A DNA stretch of 64,000 bases, taken from Streptomyces mayonensis. GTDB taxonomy: Bacteria; Actinomycetota; Actinomycetes; Streptomycetales; Streptomycetaceae. Each line of letters begins with the position of its first letter. The stretch's first letter is position 1. The stretch is from positions 17,727 through 81,726 of the forward strand of contig NZ_JACBYP010000026.1 of NCBI RefSeq assembly GCF_018982965.1. The letters are read 5' to 3'. Below are positions 1 to 8,815 of this stretch, one piece after another. The notes below the pieces were generated by a model that ran no database searches, was not told the DNA's origin, and worked only from the letters and a program-made list of their open reading frames with translations. The translations under genes and the position numbers were made by a program.

Positions 1-450
1 CTCGCCGTCGTAGGCGTCCAGTGCCGCGGTGAGGCGGTCGAGGCGGGTGCGCAGGTCCTGGACCTCCGCGAAGTCCAGCCCGGTCGCCGCGGAGATCCGG
101 CGCGGCACCTCCTCGGCCCGCTCGCGCAGCGCCAGCCCCTGCGGGGTCGGCCGCACCTCCACCGACCGCTCGTCGCGCGCGCTGCGCTCCCGCCGGACCA
201 GGCCGGCCGCCTCCAGCCGCTTGAGCAGCGGCGACAGTGTGCCGGAGTCCAGGCGAAGGTGCTCGCCGAGCTTCTTCACGGGCAGTTCCCCGTGCTCCCA
301 CAGCACCAGCATCACCAGGTACTGGGGGTAGGTGAGCCCGAGGTCCTTGAGGACCACGCGGTAGACGCCGCCGAAGGCGCGCGAGGCCGCGTTCAGGGAG
401 AAGCAGATCTGCTGGTCCAGGCGGAGCCAGTCCGTCGCGGGCGTCGTCAT
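1..450 (-). CDS. ohrR: OhrR, MarR-family organic-peroxide-sensing repressor (3' end outside window)
   Basis: A 150-residue stretch is visible and runs off the left edge. ATG at 450 is followed by a MarR-type winged helix: the region around residues 60-90 reads as helix-turn-helix (LDSGTLSPLLKRLEAAGL) followed by the RRERSARDERSV wing. Cys16, in the motif LDQQICFSLN, matches the peroxide-sensing cysteine of OhrR proteins, whose oxidation by organic hydroperoxides releases DNA. The gene is divergent from ohr, the classic target, with about 158 bases between the two starts, so it probably represses both ohr and itself. A generic MarR regulator is the alternative, but the cysteine motif plus the neighbour makes OhrR very likely. 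Confidence 0.92.
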   Translation of the reverse strand, partial: MTTPATDWLRLDQQICFSLNAASRAFGGVYRVVLKDLGLTYPQYLVMLVLWEHGELPVKKLGEHLRLDSGTLSPLLKRLEAAGLVRRERSARDERSVEVRPTPQGLALRERAEEVPRRISAATGLDFAEVQDLRTRLDRLTAALDAYDGE

Positions 451-483
451 GCCTCCCAGCGTAACCCGAAGGGTCTTGTCCGT

Positions 484-560
484 CATTGAGTTGCGCGTCA
501 TACAGTTGCGTCTCATTGCATTGAGGATGGTTGTGTTGTGGGGCATTTGATTGTGTGCTC
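484..560. promoter_or_regulatory. ohrR-ohr divergent promoter/operator region
   Basis: The stretch is locally T-rich and repetitive compared with its surroundings. AGTTGCG occurs twice (near 490 and 504) and CATTG occurs several times between 484 and 525. TACAGTTGCG resembles one half of the TACAATT-type OhrR box. It lies between divergent starts, where an OhrR operator is expected. The exact boundaries of the operator are inferred. Confidence 0.5.
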
Positions 561-608
561 TACTTGACGTCGTCAGGCACCACGCCTTCTCCGAAAGGGA
601 CGGTTCCC

Positions 609-1022
609 ATGGAAGCGCTCTACACCGCCGCCGCCACCGCGACCCACGGCCGCGACGGCCGCACCGTCACCTCCGACGGCAAGCTCGACCTCCCGCTCGG
701 TTTCCCCGTCGAGATGGGCGGCAACGGCGAGGGCACCAACCCCGAGCAGCTGTTCGCCGCCGGGTACGCCGCCTGCTTCGGCAGCGCCCTCGGTGCCGTC
801 GGGCGCCAGGCGAAGGTCGACGTCAGCGACGCGGCCGTGACCGCCGAGGTCGGCATCGGCAAGCAGGGCGAGGGCTTCGCGCTGGCCGTCACCCTCCGGG
901 TCGAGCTGCCCGAGGGCGTCGACAAGGAGACCGGCCGGAAGCTCGTCGAGCAGGCCCACCAGGTCTGCCCCTACTCCAACGCCACCCGCGGCAACATCCC
1001 GGTCGACCTCGTCATCGAGTAA
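609..1022 (+). CDS. ohr: Ohr, organic hydroperoxide resistance peroxidase
   Basis: 137 residues, the normal length for the OsmC/Ohr family. Ohr reduces organic and fatty-acid hydroperoxides to alcohols in the cytoplasm using two reactive cysteines recycled by lipoylated proteins. Both are present: Cys56 in AACFGSA and Cys120 in QVCPYS. The family-typical LDLPLGFPVEMGG and GTNPEQLFAAGYAACF segments are intact. ATG at 609 is chosen because MEALYTA is the conserved N-terminus; longer readings add only leader sequence. It is transcribed away from ohrR and probably derepressed when OhrR is oxidised. It ends 26 bases before the convergent membrane protein gene. Confidence 0.95.
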   Translation: MEALYTAAATATHGRDGRTVTSDGKLDLPLGFPVEMGGNGEGTNPEQLFAAGYAACFGSALGAVGRQAKVDVSDAAVTAEVGIGKQGEGFALAVTLRVELPEGVDKETGRKLVEQAHQVCPYSNATRGNIPVDLVIE

Positions 1023-1048
1023 TCGAGCAGCGGTGCCGGACAACGGTC

Positions 1049-2608
1049 CTAGCCCGCCCCGACCCGCGCCAGCACCTCGCCCGTCCGGTCGCTCCACGCC
1101 ACCACCACCGCCTCCTCGGGCACCCGCTGCAGGCGCGTCAGCAGCAGCCAGCGGACGTGGTAGCGGCGGACGACCGCGGTGCGCTCGGCGCGGGTCGAGT
1201 CCGGTGCCAGGTAGGACCGGACGTCGGCCACGCGCCGCCCGCGCTCTCGCTCGTCCAGCGCCGGGTCGGGCCAGGCCGGCGCCGCCAGGTTCGGCCCGTA
1301 CCCGGCGATGGTGTGCCCGGCGTAGTAGCCGTCGGTGAGCACGACCTCGCCGGGGCCGATGTGCCGGGCCGCCCACGCGTAGGACGGCCAGTCGGGCGGC
1401 TGCTCGAAGCCGACCGGGTCCAGCGCCCGCGGCACCACCGCCCCGGCGTGCACCGTGAGGAAGCCCAGCAGGGCGCCCGCGGCCGCCAGCCCGCCCAGCG
1501 TCCTCCGCCACCGCCCCCACGGCCGGGGCGCCGCCAGTTCCACCGCCAGGGCGAACTGCAGCGGCACCAGGGTGAGTCCGAGGATCCGGCCGTAGGTGTA
1601 GTGGCCGCTGAACCAGCCGTACGCCACCACCGCGCAGTCCAGTGCGAACATCAGCACCAGTGGGTCGCGCGGCGAGCGGCGGGCGCGCGCCCACAGGGCA
1701 GGCAGGCCGAGCAGGCCGAGCCAGAACTCCCCGGGCAGGTGCAGGTACAGCACCCGGTGCATCGCGTCCACGCTGCCGTCGCCGGCCAGCGCGAACACGT
1801 CGAAGTACGGCCACGCCGCCCCCGTCGCCACCGCCGCCGCGGCCGTCAGCGCCCACCGCGCGAGGACCGCGCCGCGCCAGTCGCGCTGCCGGCCCGCCAC
1901 CAGGGCCAGCGCGCCCAGCGCCGCCGCCGCCGCGGTGATCGGGTGGACGAGGAGGACCATGCCGTAGAGCGCGCCCAGCCCCGCGTAGCCGGGCAGGCCG
2001 CGCAGGCCGCTCGGGCCCACGTACCGCACCCGGCGCGCGTCCCGCGCCCGGGAACCGGTGAGCGCCCAGGCCCAGAAGGTGAGCCCGATGGCGAACGTCG
2101 ACGGGTAGCCCAGGTTGCCCGTCATCGACATCAGCCCGAGGTAGCCGCTCCACCAGGCCCGTTCCGTCCCCCACAGCAGCGTCATCGCGCCCAGTGCCAG
2201 CACCGGCGCCCACGGCCGCGCGCTCAGCACCCGCACGAAGCGGCCGAGGCCGGTCAGCAGCACCAGCAGGTTCAGCGGCCCGGCGAGCCGCACCACCTCC
2301 CAGCCGCCCAGCCCCGTCAGCCGTGCGAAGACACCCTGCGCCAGGGCGTACGGCGAGTAGTACGCGCTGCCCGCGCCCGGCAGGTCGGCCATCGGGTGCC
2401 GCGGATGCAGGAGGTCGGCCTTCAGCCGCTCCACGACCGCCGCGTGCTGGCCGGCGTCGCAGCACAGCGGCACCGCCCAGTACGCCAGCGTCATCACCAG
2501 GAGGAAGGCGAAGCCCGCGGCCTGGTAGGGGGTGGGGCGCCAGGAGCGTCCGCCGCGCAGCGCCGTCGCGCCGCGCACCGGGCGGCGGACGAGGACGTCG
2601 GTGCTCAC
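1049..2608 (-). CDS. Polytopic membrane protein, possible GT-C-type glycosyltransferase
   Basis: 519 residues from a GTG start. The first membrane segment (about residues 30-48) is followed by a polar loop containing DAGQHAAVVERLKADLL and GAGSAYYSPYALAQG, then many hydrophobic segments (about 10-12 in total), and a hydrophilic C-terminal region from about residue 420. One membrane-spanning helix, an extracytoplasmic acidic loop and then many helices is the usual plan of GT-C enzymes that use lipid-linked sugars, but I do not recognise a diagnostic signature. It heads away from ohr and lies beside another polytopic protein and three TagF-like proteins on the same strand, so export or glycosylation of a wall polymer is a reasonable guess. 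No specific function is claimed. Confidence 0.6.
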   Translation of the reverse strand: MSTDVLVRRPVRGATALRGGRSWRPTPYQAAGFAFLLVMTLAYWAVPLCCDAGQHAAVVERLKADLLHPRHPMADLPGAGSAYYSPYALAQGVFARLTGLGGWEVVRLAGPLNLLVLLTGLGRFVRVLSARPWAPVLALGAMTLLWGTERAWWSGYLGLMSMTGNLGYPSTFAIGLTFWAWALTGSRARDARRVRYVGPSGLRGLPGYAGLGALYGMVLLVHPITAAAAALGALALVAGRQRDWRGAVLARWALTAAAAVATGAAWPYFDVFALAGDGSVDAMHRVLYLHLPGEFWLGLLGLPALWARARRSPRDPLVLMFALDCAVVAYGWFSGHYTYGRILGLTLVPLQFALAVELAAPRPWGRWRRTLGGLAAAGALLGFLTVHAGAVVPRALDPVGFEQPPDWPSYAWAARHIGPGEVVLTDGYYAGHTIAGYGPNLAAPAWPDPALDERERGRRVADVRSYLAPDSTRAERTAVVRRYHVRWLLLTRLQRVPEEAVVVAWSDRTGEVLARVGAG

Positions 2609-2759
2609 GACGCGGGAGAGGAAGGGTGGGGCATTCTGGACATTTGGCGTATGTTCCCGGCCGGGTCGTGCCCATCAACCCATGTCACCCGGGCGGCCCA
2701 CGCTCAGGCCGGTGCGGTGTCCCCGGACGACTACGGACGCCCGGGCCGCAGGCCGCCGC

Positions 2760-4184
2760 TCAGCCCGTCGCCCCCGCCCGGTCCGCCCCGGCCCGCACGG
2801 CCCGCTCGGCCCGTTCCCCGTCCCGTACCGCCGACCCGGCCGGGCCGCCCCGCACCACCGGGCCGAGCAGCAGCGGCACCCCCACCGCCGGGAGCAGCCA
2901 CGCGAGCACGATCAGCCGCTCGCCCCAGATGTTGATGTCCGGATGCGCGGCCTGTGTGAGGAGCCCGGTGAACGCCGCCGCGACGAGGAAGGCGCCGGTC
3001 GCGCCGCCGCGCCGCAGCGCGCCCCACGCCCCGGCGGCCAGTGCCGCGGCGAACAGCGGCTGCCACGCCTGCCGGCGCAGCCACTCCACCCAGAAGTTGC
3101 CCTGCAACTGCCAGAACTCCGGCCACGGGTGCGCCCGGTCGGGCCGCGCGAAGTGGTCGGTCAGCAGGTCCTGGAGGCTGTCCGCCGCGGACGGGTAGTG
3201 CAGCAGCCGCGCCAGTACGAGGGTGCCGGCGGCGCCCGCCAGGCCCACCGCCGCGAGTGCCAGCACGTCCCGGGGCGCCGGACCGGTCCGCCGCCGGTGG
3301 CGCCGTACGGCGATCAGCGCGCCCGCCGCCGCCAGGCACAGCCCGAGGAACAGGGCCTGGGAGTGCTTGACCGTGAACAGGGCGAGCAGCGAGGCGGCGA
3401 CCAGCCCCAGGCCGGCCGCCCGGACCCGGCGCACCCGCATCCGGCCCGTCGGGTCCGAGCCTGCCGGGTCGGGGGCTGTGCCCGCCGGGTCCGAGCCTGC
3501 CGGGCCCGGGGCCGTACCCGCCCGATCCGGGGCCCCGCCCGTCCGCAGTACCAGCGCGCAGCCCCACACCGCCGTCAGGGTCAGCGCAAGGAGCAGCCCC
3601 TCGGCCATCGGACGCACCGCGGTCGTCCCGCACGGCAGCACGTAGTACAGCGCCTGGCCGGTGAGCGCGAGCGCCGCCGGGACCGCGAGCGTGCGCAGGA
3701 TCAGGAAGACCAGGACACCGCCCGCGCATGCCAGGACGACACCGGCCGCCCACAGGCCCCAGGTCACCCCGAGGACCGCCACGAACGGCACCAGGAACAC
3801 CGGGTAGCCGGGCCGCACCTCGAAGATCCGCATGAAGCGCTCCGGCATGTACGGCACCGTGTGCCCGGCGGTCTGCCCGGCCGCCAGCCGCGGCCGAACC
3901 GCGCCCCACTGCTGCTCGCGGCACTCGGCCACCACCTCGGGGGCGGGGTCGGGGCGGTGGAAGCGGACCACGTGCACACTCTGGTCCCGCCGGGCGCGTT
4001 CCGCGCGGCTCGCGCACACGTAGTCGATGGTGGCCGCCGCCGTCTCGCGCTTGCCCTCGCCGGTGAGGCTCAGCGCGTACGACAGGTAGTTCTTGGTGTC
4101 CGGGGTGTCCCGGCCGGTGACGTTCGCCAGTTGGAGCACGGCGAACACACCGGCCAGGAGCAGCACCCAAAGCCGTGGCCGCAC
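2760..4184 (-). CDS. Polytopic membrane protein with repeat-bearing cytoplasmic-type loop
   Basis: 474 residues from GTG at 4184, 39 bases after the end of the GT2-TagF gene upstream, so probably co-transcribed. The N-terminal helix (about 5-20) is followed by GRDTPDTKNYLSYALSLTG, an acidic loop of GT-C style, then roughly eight hydrophobic segments. Between two of them lies a Pro/Gly/Asp-rich loop built of two 36-base repeats (3451-3486 and 3487-3522) encoding PAGSDPAGTAP-type units, which looks like a disordered linker of variable length. The C-terminus is charged. Membrane topology and neighbourhood suggest a partner or lipid-linked-sugar transferase in cell-surface polymer assembly; no diagnostic motif was found. 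Confidence 0.6.
   Translation of the reverse strand: MRPRLWVLLLAGVFAVLQLANVTGRDTPDTKNYLSYALSLTGEGKRETAAATIDYVCASRAERARRDQSVHVVRFHRPDPAPEVVAECREQQWGAVRPRLAAGQTAGHTVPYMPERFMRIFEVRPGYPVFLVPFVAVLGVTWGLWAAGVVLACAGGVLVFLILRTLAVPAALALTGQALYYVLPCGTTAVRPMAEGLLLALTLTAVWGCALVLRTGGAPDRAGTAPGPAGSDPAGTAPDPAGSDPTGRMRVRRVRAAGLGLVAASLLALFTVKHSQALFLGLCLAAAGALIAVRRHRRRTGPAPRDVLALAAVGLAGAAGTLVLARLLHYPSAADSLQDLLTDHFARPDRAHPWPEFWQLQGNFWVEWLRRQAWQPLFAAALAAGAWGALRRGGATGAFLVAAAFTGLLTQAAHPDINIWGERLIVLAWLLPAVGVPLLLGPVVRGGPAGSAVRDGERAERAVRAGADRAGATG
3451..3522. repeat. Two tandem 36-base in-frame repeats
   Basis: Two adjacent 36-base units beginning GGGTCCGAGCCTGCC, at 3451 and 3487, inside the membrane protein gene. 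They are divergent only at a few positions, and 36 is divisible by three so the frame is kept. Confidence 0.8.
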
Positions 4185-4223
4185 GCGGCGGAGTCTACGC
4201 GCGAGACCCCGCGCGCAGCGGTC

Positions 4224-6449
4224 TCACGTGGGGGAGAGCAAGTCGTGTCCGGACGGGACGGCGCGCGCCCCGGGGACCCCGGAGGGCTCCGGCTCGGGCA
4301 TCTCCTCGCCCAGCATCAGGGTCCGTACGACCCGCTCGGCGGCCCGCCCGTCCTCGTACTCGCAGAACGCGGCCCGGAACGACGACCGCAGCCGCGCCCC
4401 CTCCTCGTCCCGGTACGCGCCCGAGGCCAGCAGCGACGCCAGTTCCCCGTGGGTGCGCGAGACGTGGCCGGGTGCCTGCTCGGTGACGTCGAAGTAGGCG
4501 CCGCGGCTCGCCGTGTACGTGTCCCAGTCGTCGGCGTGCAGGACGACCGGCCGGTCCAGGAGGACGTAGTCGAACATCAGGGCCGAGTAGTCGGTGAGCA
4601 GCACGTCGGAGGCGAGCATCAGGTCCTCCACGCGCGGCTCCTCCGTCGCGTCGATCACCACGCCCCGCCGGTGCAGCTCCGACAGGCCCAGCCCCCGGGC
4701 CGGGCCGCCGGCGAGGGACGGGTGCATGCGGACCACCAGCGTGTGGTCCTCGCCCAGGTCGGCGGCGAGCCGCGCCAGGTCGACCCGCTCGACGAGCCCG
4801 TCCCTGCGGTAGTCGCGGCGGGTCGGCGCGTAGAGCACGACGGTGTTGCCGTCGGGGATCCCCAGGCGCTCGCGGACCGGGCGGCCGTCGTCGGGGCCCG
4901 CGTTCACCAGCACGTCGTTGCGCGGGCTGCCGGTCCGCGCGGACGCGAAGTGGCACGGGTACGCCCGCTCCCACACCCGCTCCGCGTACCGGCCCGCGAC
5001 CAGGCTGTGGTCCCAGCGGTCGGCGCGGCGCAGCATGCCCGGCACGTCCAGGTTCTGCCGGGCACCGCGGCGGTCGAGCAGGTCGGCACCCATGTACTTG
5101 AGCGGGGTGCCCTGGTGGGTGTGGATGTGGACGCTGCCCTCGCGCTTGGCCACGGCGCCGGGCCAGTTGACGTTGTTGACGAAGTACGTGGCCCGCTCCG
5201 TCACCCGGCGGTACTCCGGGCTGTTCAGGAGCACGTGCTCCGTGCCCGGCGGCAGCAGCGCCGCGGTCTCCTCGTCGCGCACCACCCACACGCCGCGCAG
5301 CCCCGGGGCGATCTCGGCGGCCTTGCGGTGGATCGCGGCCGGGTCGCCCAGCACGCCCCGGTGCGAGAACGCCGAGTACACCGCGAGGTCCGGGTCCAGC
5401 GGGCGGCGCGTGTTCACCGCGGTCCGCAGCCGGCGCAGCCGCTTGTCGGCCGACCCGCGCACCTGCTTCCCGCGGCGCTGCAGCACCCGGGACGCCTGGC
5501 CCGAGCGCCGCCGCACCCGGTAGGCGCCGTAGCCCTGCTCCAGGACGCGCAGCTCGGCCGGGATCTCGGCGCCCTCGGGCCGGTAGGCGCGGAACATCTC
5601 GGCGGTACGGCGGAAGAACTCGCCCTTGTCGGACGGCGGCAGCCGGTCCGGCTTGGAGAGGATGTCCAGGCAGTGCTCGCCCATCTTGGCGTGCAGGAAG
5701 GGCCGCCAGCGGGCCAGGTCCGGGTGGGAGTCGAGGAACGCGAAGACCCGCTCGTACTGCTCGTGGACGTCGAAGTGCTTGCGGCTGGTGGTGGAGAGGA
5801 TGTTGCCCTGGCGGCGCTGCCGGTAGTTCAGGCAGATCCGCGCCAGCGTCGCGATGCGCTCCGCGCTGAACATGACCGGGAAGGTCCAGGGCGTGTCCTC
5901 GTAGTAGCCCGGCGGGAAGGTGAAGCCCTCCCGCTCGACGAAGTCGCGCCGGTAGACCTTGTTCCACACCACCATCAGCAGGTCGAGGATCTCCGGGTAC
6001 TCGGCGGACGTGAACGTGCCGTCGCCCGCCTCGGCCAGCACCCGCGCCAGGGCGTTGCGCCGGGTGCCGCCCCACCAGTAGGTGCGCGCGTAGTCGAAGA
6101 CCAGGACGTCAGGGTCCTCGGCCTCCGCGAGCCGGTCGGCCATCGCGGCGAGCGCGCCCGGGGTGAGGGTGTCGTCGCTGTCGAGGAAGAAGAGGTAGTC
6201 GCCGGTGGCGTGCGGCATGCCCGCGTTGCGGGCCCGGCCGAGACCGGCGTTCTCCTCCAGGTGCAGCACGCGCACCCGCTCGTCGCGGGCGGCGTACTCG
6301 TCGAGGATCGCGCCGGATCCGTCCGGCGAGCAGTCGTCCACGGCGATGACCTCGATGTCCCGGAAGGACTGGCCGAGGACCGAGTCCAGGCACTCGCCGA
6401 GGAAGCCCTGCACCTTGAAGCAGGGAAGGATGATGCTGAAGCGGGGCAC
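4224..6449 (-). CDS. GT2 plus TagF-like (CDP-glycerol glycerophosphotransferase) fusion protein, copy A
   Basis: 741 residues. Residues 1-110 or so are a family 2 glycosyltransferase: MPRFSIILPCF start, VDDCSPDGS and FLDSDDT acidic motif. Residues about 370-720 match the teichoic-acid polymerase TagF fold, with VLYAPTRRDYR and TDYSALMFDYVLLDRPVV. TagF uses two histidines. The second is present here in VVRMHPSL (about 575), but the HGTPLK position reads HTHQGTPLKYMG, putting Gln446 where His normally sits. It is separated by 7 bases from the upstream copy B, so co-transcribed. The likely role is transfer of polyol-phosphate or sugar units to a wall polymer; the substrate is unknown. Confidence 0.85.
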   Translation of the reverse strand: MPRFSIILPCFKVQGFLGECLDSVLGQSFRDIEVIAVDDCSPDGSGAILDEYAARDERVRVLHLEENAGLGRARNAGMPHATGDYLFFLDSDDTLTPGALAAMADRLAEAEDPDVLVFDYARTYWWGGTRRNALARVLAEAGDGTFTSAEYPEILDLLMVVWNKVYRRDFVEREGFTFPPGYYEDTPWTFPVMFSAERIATLARICLNYRQRRQGNILSTTSRKHFDVHEQYERVFAFLDSHPDLARWRPFLHAKMGEHCLDILSKPDRLPPSDKGEFFRRTAEMFRAYRPEGAEIPAELRVLEQGYGAYRVRRRSGQASRVLQRRGKQVRGSADKRLRRLRTAVNTRRPLDPDLAVYSAFSHRGVLGDPAAIHRKAAEIAPGLRGVWVVRDEETAALLPPGTEHVLLNSPEYRRVTERATYFVNNVNWPGAVAKREGSVHIHTHQGTPLKYMGADLLDRRGARQNLDVPGMLRRADRWDHSLVAGRYAERVWERAYPCHFASARTGSPRNDVLVNAGPDDGRPVRERLGIPDGNTVVLYAPTRRDYRRDGLVERVDLARLAADLGEDHTLVVRMHPSLAGGPARGLGLSELHRRGVVIDATEEPRVEDLMLASDVLLTDYSALMFDYVLLDRPVVLHADDWDTYTASRGAYFDVTEQAPGHVSRTHGELASLLASGAYRDEEGARLRSSFRAAFCEYEDGRAAERVVRTLMLGEEMPEPEPSGVPGARAVPSGHDLLSPT

Positions 6450-6456
6450 GGCGGGG

Positions 6457-8664
6457 TCAGCTCCTAACGAGGGTGGCGGCGGGGGCCGGGACGCGCTCCG
6501 CGAGCGGGATCAGGGGCGGCAGCGACTCGGGCGGCTCGCCGAGCAGCACCCGGCGCACGACGCGCTCGGCGGCCCGGCCGTCGTCGAACTCGCAGAAACG
6601 TTCCCGGAAGGCCGCCCGCAGCGCGGTCGACTCCGCGTCCGCGTACGTGCCGTCGGCGAAGACGCGGGTCAGTTCCTCCGGGTTGCGCGCCACCGGTCCC
6701 GGCGGCGCCGCCATCAGGTCGAAGTAGACGCCGCGGGTCTCCCGGTAGACGTCCCAGTCGTCGGCGTAGACGACGATGGGCCGGTCCAGGTTGGCGTAGT
6801 CGAACATGATCGACGAGTAGTCCGTGATCAGCGCGTCGGCGGCCAGGCACACGTCCTCCGAGGAGCGGTGCGCGGTCACGTCGATGATCCGGCCGGTGGC
6901 CTTCCGCCTGCCGCCCCGGTCGTAGAAGTAGTGGGCGCGCAGCAGCACCACCACGTCCTCGCCCGCCGCCTCGCAGAACGCCTCCAGGTCCAGGGCGCCC
7001 GCGCCGAAGCCGCTCTCGTAGTCCCGGTGCGTGGGCGCGTACAGTACCGCCGTCTTGCCCTCCGGGACGCCCAGCTCGCGCCGGACCCGGGCGACGTCCT
7101 CGGCCGTGGCCGTGTGGTAGACGTCGTTGCGCGGATAGCCGTACTCCAGGTGCTCGTACGAACCCGGGTAGGCGCGCTCCCAGCTGCGGGTGGAGTGGCG
7201 GTTGGAGGAGAGGTTGTAGTCCCAGCGGTCGACGCGGCCCAGCAGCTTGGTGAAGCTGCCGCTGGCCGCCGCCACCACCGGGTACGTGGACTGGTCGACG
7301 CCCATCGTCTTCAGCGGCGTGCCGTGCTGCGTCTGCAGGTGCACGCTGCCGGGGCGCTTGACGACGCCCTCCGCGAAGTTGGCGTTGTTCACCAGGTAGG
7401 AGGCGCGGGCCAGCACCTCCCAGTAGCGCCGGCTGCCGATGACGGCGTGGTCGACGTCCTTGGGCACGGTGTGCGCCTGGTCCCGCTCGACCAGGAACAC
7501 CGACTTCAGGTGCGGGGCGAGCTCGCGGGCCTTGGCGTGGATGGCGGCCGGGTTGCAGGCGTACCCGCGGCCCCAGTACGCGCAGTACACGACGAGGTTC
7601 GGGTCCAGCGGGCGGCGCAGCTCGCGGCGGTACTGCAGGCGGGTGCGCAGGCCCTGCGGGCGCGGCACGCGGGCCACGGCGGCGCCCGCGGCCCGGTTGG
7701 CGGCACGCAGCCCCCGGAAACCGGCGTAGGAGCCGGACGCCAGCAGCCGGTACTGCACGCCGAGGCGTCCGCCCGGCGGCCGGAAACCGGCGGGGCGGTG
7801 GCGCCGGTAGAGGCGGCTCGCCCGGCGGAAGAAGGCGCGGCGCTGCCCGCGGGTGAGCCGTCGGGGATCGGTGGCCGTCTTCAGGATCGCGGCGAACAGC
7901 TGCTCGAACAGCGGGGTGCGGCGCTCGGCCGGGAGACCCAGCCCGTCGGCGTCCGTGAGCGCCAGCTCGGCCTGGTCGAGCAGTTCCGCGTGGTGCGCGC
8001 CGGGCAGGTTCAGCCGGTTGCCCTGCCGCCGCGCCATGTGCCGCACGACGACGGAGCGCAGCACCGCGACGCGCTCCGCGCGGGACGCGACCCGGGCGCC
8101 GAAGCCGATGTCCGTGAAGTGGCCGTCCGGGAAGGCCACCTCCCGCTCGGCGAGGAAGGCACGGCGGTGGACCGCGCTCCACGCGGGCAGCTGCACGCCG
8201 GTCAGCTGGGGGGCGCGGCCGGGGGCGAAGGCGTCCTTCGGGGCCTTGGCCAGCAGCGGGGCGGCCGGGTTGGTCGCCTCCCCCTCCCACCAGGGCACCC
8301 GCTCGTACTCGAAGTACAGGACGTCGACGCCGCCGGTGTCCGTCAGCCGAGCGTCCAGCGCCGTGAGCGCGCCGGGCACGAGCACGTCGTCACCGTCCAG
8401 GAACAGCAGGTAGGCGCCGGTCGCCGCCGCCGTCCCCGCGTTGCGCGCCCCGGCCAGCCCGGCCGACGGCGGCGAGTACACGGGCGACACCCTCGGGTCC
8501 CGCTCGGCGCGTTCCCGGGCGACGTCCGCCGCGGTGGAGTCCGGGGCGTCGCAGACCGGGATCAGCTCGAAGTCGCCGAAGGACTGGGCGAGGATCGAGT
8601 CCAGCGCCCGGGAGAGCCGCCCCGCGACCCCATGGGACGGGACGATGACACTGAAGCGGGGCAT
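6457..8664 (-). CDS. GT2 plus TagF-like fusion protein, copy B (catalytic histidines intact)
   Basis: 735 residues with the same two-domain plan as its neighbours: an N-terminal GT2 domain (MPRFSVIVPSHG, FLDGDD) and a C-terminal TagF domain. Of the three paralogues this is the one that keeps both TagF histidines: His447 in QTQHGTPLKTMG and the His of VLLRAHYFYD (about 577). TDYSSIMFDYANLDRPIVV, the nucleotide-binding signature, is also intact. The GT2 acceptor motifs are less canonical: VCDAPDS replaces the usual VDD segment, so the GT2 half may be altered. It probably polymerises or primes a teichoic-acid-like chain at the inner face of the membrane. Start ATG at 8664. Confidence 0.87.
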   Translation of the reverse strand: MPRFSVIVPSHGVAGRLSRALDSILAQSFGDFELIPVCDAPDSTAADVARERAERDPRVSPVYSPPSAGLAGARNAGTAAATGAYLLFLDGDDVLVPGALTALDARLTDTGGVDVLYFEYERVPWWEGEATNPAAPLLAKAPKDAFAPGRAPQLTGVQLPAWSAVHRRAFLAEREVAFPDGHFTDIGFGARVASRAERVAVLRSVVVRHMARRQGNRLNLPGAHHAELLDQAELALTDADGLGLPAERRTPLFEQLFAAILKTATDPRRLTRGQRRAFFRRASRLYRRHRPAGFRPPGGRLGVQYRLLASGSYAGFRGLRAANRAAGAAVARVPRPQGLRTRLQYRRELRRPLDPNLVVYCAYWGRGYACNPAAIHAKARELAPHLKSVFLVERDQAHTVPKDVDHAVIGSRRYWEVLARASYLVNNANFAEGVVKRPGSVHLQTQHGTPLKTMGVDQSTYPVVAAASGSFTKLLGRVDRWDYNLSSNRHSTRSWERAYPGSYEHLEYGYPRNDVYHTATAEDVARVRRELGVPEGKTAVLYAPTHRDYESGFGAGALDLEAFCEAAGEDVVVLLRAHYFYDRGGRRKATGRIIDVTAHRSSEDVCLAADALITDYSSIMFDYANLDRPIVVYADDWDVYRETRGVYFDLMAAPPGPVARNPEELTRVFADGTYADAESTALRAAFRERFCEFDDGRAAERVVRRVLLGEPPESLPPLIPLAERVPAPAATLVRS

Positions 8665-8815
8665 ACTGCTCTTTCTCTCGTTGTCCTGTGCCCTGGGGGA
8701 GCCCCCACCGGGCCCTGGCGGCCCGGACGCCCCGCCGGCCGACAGGTGGACGGCCGGGCCGGAGTGGGCCGCGTTGAGTTGTCAGGCATGCTAACTCCCG
8801 GTGGACGGACAACGG
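8665..8815. other. Gap between TagF-like copies B and C, with a hairpin
   Basis: 150 bases. A short GC-rich hairpin (CCGGGCC-ctggc-GGCCCGG, 8708-8726) could attenuate transcription coming from copy C, so B and A may also have their own promoter here. No clear -35/-10 pair was identified. Confidence 0.4.

Noticed and set aside
2532..6467. Very long plus-strand open frame (over 1300 codons) opposite the membrane-protein and TagF-like genes
   Set aside because: Composition is Arg/Gly/Pro/His-rich without domains; it mirrors real genes on the other strand. High GC leaves few stop codons.
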